A DNA stretch of 64,000 nucleotides from Calendula officinalis (GCA_963853835.1 OY970832.1:1074001-1138000); one strand, 5' to 3'; positions 1 through 11,380 are shown, counted from the first letter of the stretch. Numbers and translations: made by a program. Notes: generated by a model from the sequence alone, not told the origin.

Positions 1-1116
1 GGAATAAAATGTATATAAGATTATTTTGATTGTTTTTTAAGATTTTTTCCCTATTCTACAAAGTACTAACTCGTACTACGATGTAAGATCCAACTTTTTT
101 GAATTTGTTTCAAGACAGTTTCATAACATTTGATAAAGATGTACGGGTTTAATGGTTTATTATTAAAAAAGATAGCTAAGGTAAAGTTTTCCCCCACATG
201 GTAACATGATTATTAATCATTATTAAGGATATTCTTTTGATTAATTAGATTAAGGGTTTTGTTAATGACAGCCCTTAGGGCTGTCACTAACATGCATAAA
301 AAGCTTGTACATTGATTAAAAAAGTAATATTTTTAAAATTCAGGGGTTGTTTTTTGTTATTTTGTCTTCTTAATGACAACATCATTTTCCTTAAATTAAT
401 TAATCTTCCTGTGTTTTGTTCAGCTGAACTCACTCAAATGGGTCGGTTGGTGTTGATTGGTTATGCATGTGAACCATGGCTACTTAAATCCCACGAATAA
501 AATATAAAATAAATAAATTCTTAAATAACAAATATCAAACATTTTAAGTACATGTATAATCATTCAAAGCATGAATGTGGGTGTTTCTAGTTAAAACTAA
601 GTGAAATAAAGAGCATAGATGTTAGTATATCAATTCATATAATTAAAATAAAATTCACATAAAAGTAGCACTCTGCAAATTGGACTGAGAACCGACTGAA
701 ACCGTAGAACCAGATGGGACCGGACCGAATCAGGCCGAATCAAATTTTAAATATTCGTGCGTTGTTTATATTTTTTGAATTGCAAAACTAATTATTCCTA
801 CAAGATTTTAATATACAAATATTAGGGTTAACCGGTTAAGTACAATTATAATCCTTGAGAAAAGGTAATAAAAACAAAAATAGAAAAGTGGATAAGAGTG
901 AAAAGAGGTGATCATTCATTCGTACCACATCAAGACACACACCTCGAACCAAAACCTCTGCCTTGCCTGCCCCTGCTCTGCTTCCACTTCCTTCACATCA
1001 CACACTTTGTGATCGCATTCAATTCATTTCAACCTCCTTTTCACATTACTCATCACCAAATCCTTCATCTTCATCTTTATTTTTTTTATTATTATTATTT
1101 TATATATATCTTTTAA
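1..1116. other. Unassigned AT-rich DNA left of the LINE
   Basis: No gene was recognised here. Short open frames around 312-500 and 898-1116 have no family resemblance and low-complexity composition. At 267-285 there is a perfect palindrome with 9-bp arms (GACAGCCCT around a single T). The stretch 890-1116 is pyrimidine-rich and ends in a T/TTA-rich run. It was contiguous with the DNA at 12232 before the LINE inserted, because the 15-bp target sequence is duplicated at 1117-1131 and 12217-12231. Confidence 0.5.
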
Positions 1117-1406
1117 TCTCATATTCAACTTTTTTTTTTTTTGAACGGCAAAAATGGCGACTCAACTGGAGCTTCGGCATTGTCATCACCCCGCAACGAG
1201 CCCACCACAGAAAATATATTAAGAAAGCTAGCCAGAAACTAGCAAGAAAAAACAACCATGCTCACAGCAGACAAAATGGAATAAAAACAAAAACACCTAA
1301 CCAAAAACCACACCAAGCATTATTTGCTAAAAAACATAAACATAATAACTACCACCCACACCAAGTCAGGCCTTTAAGAGCTCCTCGGGTCAATAATCCA
1401 TTGAGC

Positions 1407-3040
1407 TCACACCGTGCTACTCCATTTGCATTTCGTTCTATTCTTGATCCAATAAAATGCTTGGGCTTGAGCTTCATCGAGAATTGCATAAAACCCGTCC
1501 GTTTTTTTTTTTAATATTATATCGTTCATGTGTCTCCAAATGAGCCATATTACCGAGATAAACGCTGTTACGAATTGGTTGGCCTTGACCTTTGGAAGGT
1601 TTACACGATCCGGCCACTCGATGAAATGCTCCACTTGAGAAATAGAACTTATGTCGATCGACCACCACTTGCAGAACGCGACCCATATCTCACGCACCTT
1701 ACAGCAGCCCCAAAATAAATGTGCCTCGTCCTCGAACTCCCTTTCACATATGCAGCAAACCGCGGATTGAAGCAAAACACCCCGTTTTAGCAGATTCACG
1801 CAAGAAGGCAACCTGTTTTGAAGCATTCTCCAAAAGAAAATATTTATTCTAGTCGGGACTGCTTTAACCGAAGGAAAATTACCCGAAATACGTGGACTCG
1901 AAAGCATACCCTTAATTGCAGCTCTGGCCGAAGCAACAGAGAACGAGCCATCTAGTTCGAAGGGCCACGGCCACCTAAACTGCATATCCTCGGGACTGCA
2001 GGAAGCTTGAAACCACGAGTCAATTGGGACGTTAATTTTTTCTAGATGATTTCGCACCTTATTAATGTTATTCCATACACCCGGAAACTTACTAGATGGA
2101 TTATAATTACTCGATATGTTATGTAATGAGACAATGACTTTTCTCCAAAGAGCACCATCTTCCCGTTTCAATCTCCACCACCATTTAATCAATAAAGCAA
2201 GGTTTTGGGCTTTTAAACTTGGAACATTAATACCACCCGAATCAATTGGGTCATGAATTATTTTCCAACTAATCCAATTGATTTTTCTTTCACCATTTTT
2301 TGAACCCCAAAAAAAATTCGCCCGGATTGATTAAAGCTTTTTTAGAACACCTTCAGGGACTTTGTAAAAGGAAAAAAAATTAATCCCGAGAGCTCCCAAT
2401 ACGGATTTAACAAGGGTTAACCTACCGCCATATGATAAAGTGGATGCCTTCCATGTAGAGAGTTTTTTTTTAAATTTATTGACCAAAACATCCCAATTTT
2501 CAATTCTATGCATAGGAGCCCCAATTACTAATCCAAGGTAATTAAACAGAACTGTCCCAACATTACAGTTCAACTGATTAGCTACCCGACATACAACACT
2601 TCTATCCACACCTAGACCATGAATATTACTTTTAGACATATTCACTTTGAGCCCCGATGATAAGTAAAAGCATGTAAGAATACGGGTTAGGTTTCTAGCA
2701 TTACTTTCGGACCACTCTCCCACAAATATAGTGTCATCGGCATATTGTAAATGTGAGATAAGCGGCCCGTTATTCGGGAGGGAGATGCCATGAAACATGC
2801 CTTTTTTCTGTTGCCTCGAGCATAGCAACATGGATACTTTCGACCGCAATGATAAATAGAAACGGAGCCATCAGGTCACCTTGTCTAAGACCCCTCTTAA
2901 TATTAAACTCCGAGGTGGGGGACCCGTTTAATAAGACGGACGCCCTACCAGAAGATAAACATATATTAACCCACTTCCTCCATTTCTCTCCGAAACCCAT
3001 TTGCGCCATAACCGAGTCTAGAAAGTCCCAATTTAGGGTG
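1407..3040 (-). pseudogene. LINE ORF2 fragment: RT C-terminal half and zf-RVT domain, frameshifted
   Basis: This is the C-terminal half of a non-LTR retrotransposon ORF2 protein, read on the minus strand in at least three broken frames. The first piece (about 2770-3040) carries FGEKW and the LNG..S.F...RGLRQGD signature. The second (2331-2849) carries YADD and the thumb-like region up to SYGGRLTLVKSVL. The last (1407-2192) carries WWWRLK, the F..W....P.R...F.W....R.P block and the zinc-binding cysteines. No intact endonuclease or ORF1 is present in either part of the LINE. The fragment cannot encode a functional enzyme. Confidence 0.85.
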
Positions 3041-3045
3041 TCATA
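3041..3045. repeat. Target site duplication of Gypsy-1 (left copy)
   Basis: TCATA precedes the 5' LTR and is repeated at 11381-11385 after the 3' LTR. The matching 5-bp repeat shows that the element and its flanks are an undisturbed insertion. Confidence 0.95.
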
Positions 3046-4777
3046 TGTAACGACCCGAAATTGTAAATAAATAAATTGTATAAAAATATGATAATTATGG
3101 ATAAATCATATAAAATACGTGGGAATTGGTTTCGTGTCGTTTGGGCACCGTACGAGAAAGTTACGGGCGAAACCGGGTCGAGACAAGTTGGAAAAAGTGC
3201 AGCCTTGCTGCCATCAAGAGTTCGCGACGCGAACTATAAGTTCCCGATCGGGAACTTGCTCCAGGGAGTTTGGCCATGTGTCGCTAAGTAGTTCGCGACT
3301 AGATAACGATCGCTAAGTATGCGTGTAGAAGGAGAGTTCGCGACGCGAACTATGGTCGCGTCGTGAACTTGTGTCTGGCAGCATTAAAGACGGGATTTGG
3401 CTCATTTATTGCCAAGTGAAACCCTAGTTTTTCTCTCTTCGAGCTTGTAAACGATTTTGGGTGTCAAGCATCATTTGGAGTCGATTTCTTCATCAAATCT
3501 TGTGATTCTTCACTCCTAGTTGAAGATTTAAGGTATATCTTCAATCCTTTGTAGTTGTAGCTTTAGATCTATGGGTTTAGAAGCTTGGGGTTGAAACCCT
3601 AGTTCTTGGGTTATGGATTATGGTGATATAAATGGTGTATACACTTAATAGATGGTATATTAACAAGGAAAACAAGTGTATGATTATGATTTGTAAGAAT
3701 CTTAAGGGTTGGTTAAACCTAGGGTTTGGTAATCACCATATTTGGGGAAAATGGATTGATGGGTGTTATCTAGGGGTAGATGAACACATTGGTAGTAGTA
3801 ATTGATGTTGATCATATTGTGATAATTGTATTAGGCTTTTGGTGAAGCCTTGGAAAGTTGATTGGCTTGAGAAACAAGAGTTTTGGTGTCAAGAACACGG
3901 GTGGAGCATCTTTATTGCTAAGGTGAGTACGTGTGGACTTTACTGAGTACATAGCCTATGAAATACATTTTATTACTTGTGTTGTGGTCTATCTGCTTAC
4001 TTGTGTAGACTAGTAGATTATAGTTAGTTATACCAATAGTTGTATTGAACTAACTTGTTTGATGATAGACGTGATAGCCGAGAGCTAGATTGACATAACC
4101 ATCGAGTTATGATATGGTGAGATGATGTGATGATTCGGGGGATCCCCGGTCATGAGGTATGGAATGGGGAGCATTTGGGCGGATCCCCATCGGCCCATTC
4201 CATGATAGTAGTCTTGCTAACTGGAAGTAGTCCGGCGAGTAAGGCAGGTATTGGTAGATTGGGCGATTCCCTCTTGCCTTTACCTTGAAGCTTGTTAATG
4301 CGGGGGATCCCCGGTTAATAAGTTAATGTGGTTCTAGTTGGTTGGGGATGTCCCGACAACTAGGTATGATTGCTAGGAAAGCAAGGTATTAGAGTCACAA
4401 CAGGGTGACTAGATAGATGGGTGATTGCTTACGTGTTTGTTGTTTGTCGTTCGGTTATTATTATTATTATTAACTTTGGGGTCTAAACCCATGTAGCTCA
4501 CGAGACGTTTTTGTCTCACGTACTCCTTGTTTGTTTTGCTATGTACTCAGGTTCGGGATCGAAGGTTTAGGTGCGCATGGATAGAGATGCGGGACCTAGA
4601 ATAGAAGAACTCTAGATTGGATTTAGTCTTAGCTTGGTTATGATATATTTTGTAACACCTACTTTTATACTCTGATTTCATACCAAGGTTTTTGTAAATC
4701 CGAATTGAGGATGTTCTTCTATTTATAAAATGTTTTGTTTTGGCCGAATTTTTGGTATTAAAATTTGAGGTGTTACA
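3046..4777 (+). repeat. Gypsy-1 5' LTR
   Basis: 1732 bp, TG...CA ended. It holds two copies of the palindrome GTTCGCGACGCGAAC (3220-3234 and 3336-3350), a GGGGATCCCC palindrome that occurs twice (near 4140 and 4305) and a short TTA microsatellite near 4456. The open frames at 3076-3291 and 3119-3316 recur identically in the 3' LTR and are not genes. Confidence 0.95.
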
Positions 4778-4780
4778 ACT

Positions 4781-4792
4781 TGGTATCAGAGC
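4781..4792 (+). other. Gypsy-1 primer binding site
   Basis: TGGTATCAGAGC lies three bases after the 5' LTR and matches the 3' end complement of plant initiator tRNA-Met, the usual primer for this group. Gypsy-2 has the identical site at 46243-46254. Confidence 0.9.
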
Positions 4793-5025
4793 TATAGTTT
4801 AAGTGAATTAGGTTGGATGACCATCCTAGTCTTAGACTGTAGCATTAGGAATGTAAGATTCCTTGAGATCATAGGTTGACCTTGAGACTTTATACTAAGT
4901 TTAGGGTTGAACCTAGGGGACCGATGAATTTGATATGATTTTGGATATTGAGTCTTATGCGACTATTGGGTTGTACACAAGGTACTAAATGTTTAATGTC
5001 TTTCGTATAGTCTTGATTGAAAGAA

Positions 5026-8000
5026 ATGGTGACCACACGTAGAAGTGGTAAAGCCCCGGAGGGCCGTGAGGAGGAAGTACCTCCTGTTGAAAGGGTGGAT
5101 GAACAAGAAAGTCAACCATCAATGCATCGGGTTGATGAATCGGAGGTCGGAGCTAATAGAACTCCGGTGACCATGGCGGATCTCCAAACCATTATCGACC
5201 AAATCAAGGGAACGGTGGCCGAAGAAGTGCACCGTATTATTGGAGACCGTGAGAGGTCGGGTGGAGACCGGGAATCCGAGGCTAAGTCGGATGAGAAAAC
5301 CGGAGGTAGTGGCACCGGGGAGGGGAAGTCCTCCACGGGCGGCCAAAGTGATGCTAGGGCTAGGCCCGTTGTGAAAGAAGGTTGTTCGTTTAAATCCTTC
5401 ATGGCATGTAAGCCAAATGTGTATACGGGTAGTTCGGACCCGAAAGTAACGATGAGGTGGATCCGAGAAACCGAGAGGGTTATCGGAAGTAGTAAGTGTA
5501 AGGATGTTGATATGGTGACGTATGCGTCACAATTGTTGAAAGAAGATGCCATGGTGTGGTGGGATATTGTGTATGAGACCCTCGGGAAGGAGGTGGTGGA
5601 AAAGATGTCGTGGGATGAGTTCACCACGAGGTTGAAAAAGAAATTTTGTCCCGAAAGGGATTTGGAAAAGATGCACGAGAAGTTCGTGACCCTCAAAAAG
5701 GGTGATATGTCAATTGAAGAATATTCGAGGGAGTTCACGGGATTGCTCCCGTTTGTTGCTAAAACCTACTCGGATGAGAGGTTGAGGGTGATCCGGTATG
5801 CTAGTGGGTTACCGTGGGACTACCAATTGGAAGTAAAGAGGGCGGTTTCACTTGATGAAGCTATTAGTGCCGCCCGGAGTGTCGAGGAAGTGAATGAGGC
5901 ACGTGTTGCCGAAAGGGCCCATGTGGGCGAGAAGAGAAAAGCCGAAAGTGGCTCGAGTACGTTTAAGAAAGGGAAGTTCACATCGAACTTCTCTAAACAA
6001 GGGAGTGTTGGCTCGTGCAAGAAGTGCGGGAAGACTCATGCCGGCGTGTGCCGAGGGGAGTCGAAAACTTGTTATAATTGTGGGAAGCCGGGGCATATGG
6101 CCCGTGAATGCAAGTCAAAATCATTGGCCGAGATCGAGTGTTTCTCGTGCCACGAGAAGGGGCACTATAGCAATGTGTGCCCAAAGAAGGGGATGGAGTC
6201 AATGGTGTCCACGGCTCAAAAGAAAGTGGAACCGGCGAAGGTGAAGGGGCGGTCCTTCCAACTTACTCGGGAGGAGGCGAAGGAGGCACACGATGTGGTG
6301 TCAGGTATTCTATTCATTAACTCCTTGCCAACTCATATTTTATTTGATTCGGGTTCCAATTATTCGTTTGTGTCTTATGAGTTCGGTTGTAAATTGAATG
6401 TACCATCCGAAAAGTTAGATGAAATGTATGAGATAGAAGTAGCCGACGGGAAAACGTCTATGGTTGATTGTATTTATAGAAATTGTGAAATAGAAATAGA
6501 CGGTAGAAAGTTTAAGGTGGATTTGTTGCCCATGGGAATTAGGGCGTTCGATGTGGTTATCGGTATGGATTGGTTGGGTATGCACCAAGCCAAGATTTTG
6601 TGTGGAAAGAAAATTGTGTCGATTAGGACACCCGAGAACGAGAAAGTGTATGTGTATGGGGAGAAACGACATCACATGCCTAATGTGATTACCGCTATTA
6701 AGGCGAGGAAAAGTATATCAAAAGGTTGTGCATCGTTTATTGCATATGTATTAGATGGTCGGAAAGAAAAGAAGTCAATGGATGATGTCAAAATTATTCG
6801 GGATTTCCCCGAGGTATTTCCCGATGATTTGCCCGGTTTGCCACCGGAGAGACAAGTCGAGTTTAAGATTGATCTAGTTCCGGGGGCGACGCCGATTGCT
6901 CGTGCTCCATATCGTTTAGCTCCCACCGAAATGCGGGAATTGATGACCCAATTGCAAGAATTGTTAGATAAAGGTTTTATTCGTCCGAGTTCGTCACCGT
7001 GGGGTGCACCGGTGTTATTTGTTAAAAAGAAAGACGGTTCGATGAGAATGTGTATTGACTACCGAGAGTTGAATAAAGTAACTATTAAGAACCGTTACCC
7101 GTTGCCGAGAATTGATGACTTATTCGACCAATTGCAAGGTGCTAGTTATTTCTCAAAGATCGATTTGAGGTCGGGTTATCACCAAGTTCGGGTGAAAGAA
7201 GGCGACACCGAGAAGACGGCTTTTCGTACACGTTATGGTCATTATGAGTTTCTAGTGATGCCGTTTGGTCTTACAAACGCGCCGGCCATTTTTATGGATT
7301 TGATGAATCGGGTTTGTAAACCGTTCCTTGATAAGTTTTTGATCGTGTTCATTGACGATATTTTGATCTATTCGAAAACCGAAGAAGAACACGAAGGTCA
7401 TTTGAGACTTGTGTTGGATGTGTTAAAACGGGAGAAGTTGTATGCAAAATTTTCAAAGTGTGAATTTTGGTTGCGGGAGGTGCAATTCTTAGGTCACGTG
7501 GTGACGTGTGATGGTATTAAAGTTGATCCATCCAAGATTGAAGCGGTGTCAAATTGGGAGCCTCCGAGAACTCCTACCGAGGTTAGAAGTTTTCTTGGGT
7601 TAGCCGGTTATTACCGGAGATTTATACAAGATTTCTCGAGAATCGCGATTCCACTCACGAAGTTAACGAGAAAAAGTGAGAAGTTTGTGTGGGAGAAGAA
7701 GCAAGAAGAGGCGTTTAAGTTGTTAAAAGAAAAGTTATGTAACGCGCCGATCCTTACGTTACCGGATGGTATGGAAGACTTTGTGGTTTATAGTGATGCT
7801 TCAAATCAAGGGCTCGGTTGTGTGTTGATGCAAAGAGGAAAGGTGATCGCGTATGCCTCGCGACAATTGAAGAATGCGGAATTAAGGTACACGACACACG
7901 ACTTGGAATTGGCGGCGATTATATTTGCCTTGAAGTTGTGGAGACATTATTTGTATGGTACTCGGTGTACGTTGTACACGGATCATAAGAGTTTGCAATA

Positions 8001-9636
8001 TGTGTTTACACAAAAAGACCTTAATATGCGACAAAGAAGGTGGATCGAGTTGATTGCCGATTATGATTGTGAAATTGTGTATCACGCGGGTAAGGCGAAT
8101 GTGGTGGCCGATGCCTTGAGCCGAAAGGTATATGAAAACCCGAACCGAGGAATTTTATCACGTATAGAGGTCGTCTCGAGCATCATCGAAAGAATCAAGA
8201 ATGCCCAACGGGAAGTTATGGGAAAAGACGAGTTAAGACAAGAACGGTTAGGTAAAAACCAACATTTTCTCGAAAATGCACAAGGGTTGAAGACCGTAGG
8301 CGGTCGTATTTGGGTTCCTAAGTTCGGTGGTATCCGAAAAGAGTTGTTGTATGATGTGCACAAGTCGAAGTATTCGATTCACCCGGGAAGTACAAAGACG
8401 TATCAAGATATGAAACGGGTTTATTGGTGGCCCGGAATGAAGACGAGAGTGGCCAAGTATATCTCTAAGTGTGCCACGTGTGCACAAGTGAAAGCCGAGC
8501 ATCAAGTACCGTATGGGGTAGCTCAATCATTAGTTGTACCGGCCGGGAAGTGGGAAGATATAACTATGGATTTCATAGTAGGTTTACCGAAGACGAGCAA
8601 AGGTCACGATGCCATTTGGGTCATAGTTGACCGGTTGACCAAAAGTGCGTTATTTTTAGCAATTCGGGAAACGTTGCCACTTGAGAAATTGGCTAAGTTG
8701 TATGTTGATGAGGTGGTTCGACTCCACGGGGTTCCGTTATCGATTGTATCCGATAGAGACGCGAGGTTTACCTCGAGATTTTGGCGATCTTTACAAGAAG
8801 AATTGGGTACAAAGTTGCGGTTGAGCACGGCTTATCACCCGCAAACCGACGGTCAAAGTGAAAGAACAATTCAAACGGTTGAAGATATGTTGAGATCGTG
8901 TGTGTTAGACTTCGGTGGTAAATGGGATGAACATTTACCGTTAGTCGAGTTCTCGTATAATAATAGTTATCACTCGACTATCAAGATGCCGCCTTATGAG
9001 GCGTTGTATGGGAGGAAATGTAGAACTCCATCTTGTTGGTTGGAAGCGGGAGAGACGAAACTCACGGGTCCCGAGATCGTGAGGGTGACAAATGAAAAGA
9101 TTGGTATTATTCAAAACAACATGAAAGTCGCCCAAGATAGACAACGAAGTTATTCGGGTTTAAAGAAAAGACCATACGACTTGGATGTCGGTGATATGGT
9201 GATGTTGAAAGTGTCACCTTGGAAAGGTGTGATGCGGTTTGGTAAAAAGGGAAAGTTAAGTCCAAGGTATGTTGGACCGTTTAAAATATTGAAACGGGTC
9301 GGGCTTCAAGCTTTTAAGTTGGAACTTCCACCCGAACTTCAAGGTGTGCATGACACCTTTCACGTGAGTTATTTGAAGAAGTTTATCGGGGAAGTTGAAA
9401 ATATTATTCCATTGCAAGAGTTGCGGGTTGACGGCCCGAACCGGTTGATTGAGGAGCCCGAGGCTATACTAGAAACGAAGACAAAGAAGCTTCGGAATAA
9501 GGAGATCGAGTTGGTATTGGTCAAGTGGAAGCATTCACTTGGGCCGAATTTGACTTGGGAAGTCAAAGACGAGATTCGGAAGAGGTACCCGGATTTCGTG
9601 AACTATGATGAGATTCCGAGGACGGAATCTTCTTAA
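5026..9636 (+). CDS. Gypsy-1 gag-pol polyprotein, intact
   Basis: The polyprotein has about 1536 residues from the ATG at 5026, the same context used by Gypsy-2 at 46491; an in-frame TTG lies nine bases upstream. The order is: basic acidic leader; retrotransposon gag domain (about 125-290); three cysteine clusters, the last two being canonical CCHC knuckles near 349 and 372; aspartic protease with DSG at about 441; reverse transcriptase with FIDD at about 776-778; RNase H starting near YSDAS at 924; an HHCC zinc finger from about 1119; the DD35E integrase core with Asp about 1182 and 1243 and Glu about 1279; and a C-terminal W-rich chromodomain-like tail from about 1480. No stop or frameshift interrupts it and the stop codon abuts the polypurine tract. 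It would supply reverse transcription and integration in cis and possibly to pol-less relatives such as Gypsy-2. Confidence 0.96.
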   Translation: MVTTRRSGKAPEGREEEVPPVERVDEQESQPSMHRVDESEVGANRTPVTMADLQTIIDQIKGTVAEEVHRIIGDRERSGGDRESEAKSDEKTGGSGTGEGKSSTGGQSDARARPVVKEGCSFKSFMACKPNVYTGSSDPKVTMRWIRETERVIGSSKCKDVDMVTYASQLLKEDAMVWWDIVYETLGKEVVEKMSWDEFTTRLKKKFCPERDLEKMHEKFVTLKKGDMSIEEYSREFTGLLPFVAKTYSDERLRVIRYASGLPWDYQLEVKRAVSLDEAISAARSVEEVNEARVAERAHVGEKRKAESGSSTFKKGKFTSNFSKQGSVGSCKKCGKTHAGVCRGESKTCYNCGKPGHMARECKSKSLAEIECFSCHEKGHYSNVCPKKGMESMVSTAQKKVEPAKVKGRSFQLTREEAKEAHDVVSGILFINSLPTHILFDSGSNYSFVSYEFGCKLNVPSEKLDEMYEIEVADGKTSMVDCIYRNCEIEIDGRKFKVDLLPMGIRAFDVVIGMDWLGMHQAKILCGKKIVSIRTPENEKVYVYGEKRHHMPNVITAIKARKSISKGCASFIAYVLDGRKEKKSMDDVKIIRDFPEVFPDDLPGLPPERQVEFKIDLVPGATPIARAPYRLAPTEMRELMTQLQELLDKGFIRPSSSPWGAPVLFVKKKDGSMRMCIDYRELNKVTIKNRYPLPRIDDLFDQLQGASYFSKIDLRSGYHQVRVKEGDTEKTAFRTRYGHYEFLVMPFGLTNAPAIFMDLMNRVCKPFLDKFLIVFIDDILIYSKTEEEHEGHLRLVLDVLKREKLYAKFSKCEFWLREVQFLGHVVTCDGIKVDPSKIEAVSNWEPPRTPTEVRSFLGLAGYYRRFIQDFSRIAIPLTKLTRKSEKFVWEKKQEEAFKLLKEKLCNAPILTLPDGMEDFVVYSDASNQGLGCVLMQRGKVIAYASRQLKNAELRYTTHDLELAAIIFALKLWRHYLYGTRCTLYTDHKSLQYVFTQKDLNMRQRRWIELIADYDCEIVYHAGKANVVADALSRKVYENPNRGILSRIEVVSSIIERIKNAQREVMGKDELRQERLGKNQHFLENAQGLKTVGGRIWVPKFGGIRKELLYDVHKSKYSIHPGSTKTYQDMKRVYWWPGMKTRVAKYISKCATCAQVKAEHQVPYGVAQSLVVPAGKWEDITMDFIVGLPKTSKGHDAIWVIVDRLTKSALFLAIRETLPLEKLAKLYVDEVVRLHGVPLSIVSDRDARFTSRFWRSLQEELGTKLRLSTAYHPQTDGQSERTIQTVEDMLRSCVLDFGGKWDEHLPLVEFSYNNSYHSTIKMPPYEALYGRKCRTPSCWLEAGETKLTGPEIVRVTNEKIGIIQNNMKVAQDRQRSYSGLKKRPYDLDVGDMVMLKVSPWKGVMRFGKKGKLSPRYVGPFKILKRVGLQAFKLELPPELQGVHDTFHVSYLKKFIGEVENIIPLQELRVDGPNRLIEEPEAILETKTKKLRNKEIELVLVKWKHSLGPNLTWEVKDEIRKRYPDFVNYDEIPRTESS

Positions 9637-9648
9637 GGGGTAGATAGT

Positions 9649-11380
9649 TGTAACGACCCGAAATTGTAAATAAATAAATTGTATAAAAATATGATAATTA
9701 TGGATAAATCATATAAAATACGTGGGAATTGGTTTCGTGTCGTTTGGGCACCGTACGAGAAAGTTACGGGCGAAACCGGGTCGAGACAAGTTGGAAAAAG
9801 TGCAGCCTTGCTGCCATCAAGAGTTCGCGACGCGAACTATAAGTTCCCGATCGGGAACTTGCTCCAGGGAGTTTGGCCATGTGTCGCTAAGTAGTTCGCG
9901 ACTAGATAACGATCGCTAAGTATGCGTGTAGAAGGAGAGTTCGCGACGCGAACTATGGTCGCGTCGTGAACTTGTGTCTGGCAGCATTAAAGACGGGATT
10001 TGGCTCATTTATTGCCAAGTGAAACCCTAGTTTTTCTCTCTTCGAGCTTGTAAACGATTTTGGGTGTCAAGCATCATTTGGAGTCGATTTCTTCATCAAA
10101 TCTTGTGATTCTTCACTCCTAGTTGAAGATTTAAGGTATATCTTCAATCCTTTGTAGTTGTAGCTTTAGATCTATGGGTTTAGAAGCTTGGGGTTGAAAC
10201 CCTAGTTCTTGGGTTATGGATTATGGTGATATAAATGGTGTATACACTTAATTGATGGTATATTAACAAGGAAAACAAGTGTATGATTATGATTTGTAAG
10301 AATCTTAAGGGTTGGTTAAACCTAGGGTTTGGTAATCACCATATTTGGGGAAAATGGATTGATGGGTGTTATCTAGGGGTAGATGAACACATTGGTAGTA
10401 GTAATTGATGTTGATCATATTGTGATAATTGTATTAGGCTTTTGGTGAAGCCTTGGAAAGTTGATTGGCTTGAGAAACAAGAGTTTTGGTGTCAAGAACA
10501 CGGGTGGAGCATCTTTATTGCTAAGGTGAGTACGTGTGGACTTTACTGAGTACATAGCCTATGAAATACATTTTATTACTTGTGTTGTGGTCTATCTGCT
10601 TACTTGTGTAGACTAGTAGATTATAGTTAGTTATACCAATAGTTGTATTGAACTAACTTGTTTGATGATAGACGTGATAGCCGAGAGCTAGATTGACATA
10701 ACCATCGAGTTATGATATGGTGAGATGATGTGATGATTCGGGGGATCCCCGGTCATGAGGTATGGAATGGGGAGCATTTGGGCGGATCCCCATCGGCCCA
10801 TTCCATGATAGTAGTCTTGCTAACTGGAAGTAGTCCGGCGAGTAAGGCAGGTATTGGTAGATTGGGCGATTCCCTCTTGCCTTTACCTTGAAGCTTGTTA
10901 ATGCGGGGGATCCCCGGTTAATAAGTTAATGTGGTTCTAGTTGGTTGGGGATGTCCCGACAACTAGGTATGATTGCTAGGAAAGCAAGGTATTAGAGTCA
11001 CAACAGGGTGACTAGATAGATGGGTGATTGCTTACGTGTTTGTTGTTTGTCGTTCGGTTATTATTATTATTATTAACTTTGGGGTCTAAACCCATGTAGC
11101 TCACGAGACGTTTTTGTCTCACGTACTCCTTGTTTGTTTTGCTATGTACTCAGGTTCGGGATCGAAGGTTTAGGTGCGCATGGATAGAGATGCGGGACCT
11201 AGAATAGAAGAACTCTAGATTGGATTTAGTCTTAGCTTGGTTATGATATATTTTGTAACACCTACTTTTATACTCTGATTTCATACCAAGGTTTTTGTAA
11301 ATCCGAATTGAGGATGTTCTTCTATTTATAAAATGTTTTGTTTTGGCCGAATTTTTGGTATTAAAATTTGAGGTGTTACA
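9649..11380 (+). repeat. Gypsy-1 3' LTR
   Basis: 1732 bp, offset 6603 from the 5' LTR, with the single noticed difference at 10253. The LTR ends where the interrupted LINE resumes. Confidence 0.95.

Larger units (their letters stand above)
1132..3045 (-). mobile_element. L1-type LINE, 3' part (reverse transcriptase middle, zinc-binding domain, poly-A tail)
   Basis: The element reads on the minus strand. A T-run at 1132-1142 on the plus strand is its poly-A tail. Translated minus-strand segments show the conserved GLRQGDLMAPFLF block (about 2850-3009), the catalytic YADD box (about 2735-2750) and downstream RT blocks to about 2331. A zf-RVT domain with a C-x2-C, H, C pattern (CCICEREF) lies within 1407-2192. 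Frameshifts separate these segments, for example near 2830, so the copy is dead. The missing upstream part lies at 11386-12216, on the far side of Gypsy-1. The 15-bp target duplication TCTCATATTCAACTT (1117-1131 and 12217-12231) fixes both ends, giving a 2745-bp 5'-truncated insertion once Gypsy-1 and its duplicated target are removed. Confidence 0.9.
3046..11380 (+). mobile_element. Gypsy-1: complete Ty3/Gypsy retrotransposon (chromovirus-like), 8335 bp
   Basis: The element has two 1732-bp LTRs (3046-4777 and 9649-11380) starting TGTAACGACC and ending GGTGTTACA, a primer binding site TGGTATCAGAGC at 4781-4792 matching initiator methionine tRNA, one uninterrupted gag-pol frame, and a polypurine tract AAGGGGTAGATAG just before the 3' LTR. 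TCATA is duplicated on both sides. On reading both LTRs I found one difference, A at 3650 against T at 10253. Identical LTR lengths, an intact polyprotein and a clean target duplication indicate a very recent insertion by an element that may still be active. The order protease-RT-RNase H-integrase is that of Gypsy. The C-terminal tail resembles a chromodomain, which suggests a chromovirus; the exact clade (Tekay/Del-like) is a guess. Confidence 0.96.

Noticed and set aside
3076..3316. Open frames in the LTRs of Gypsy-1, repeated at 9679-9919
   Set aside because: They lie wholly within the LTR, recur because the LTR is duplicated, and have no protein family resemblance.
5112..9566. Minus-strand open frames under the Gypsy-1 polyprotein
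   Set aside because: They are antisense shadows of a codon-biased coding region.
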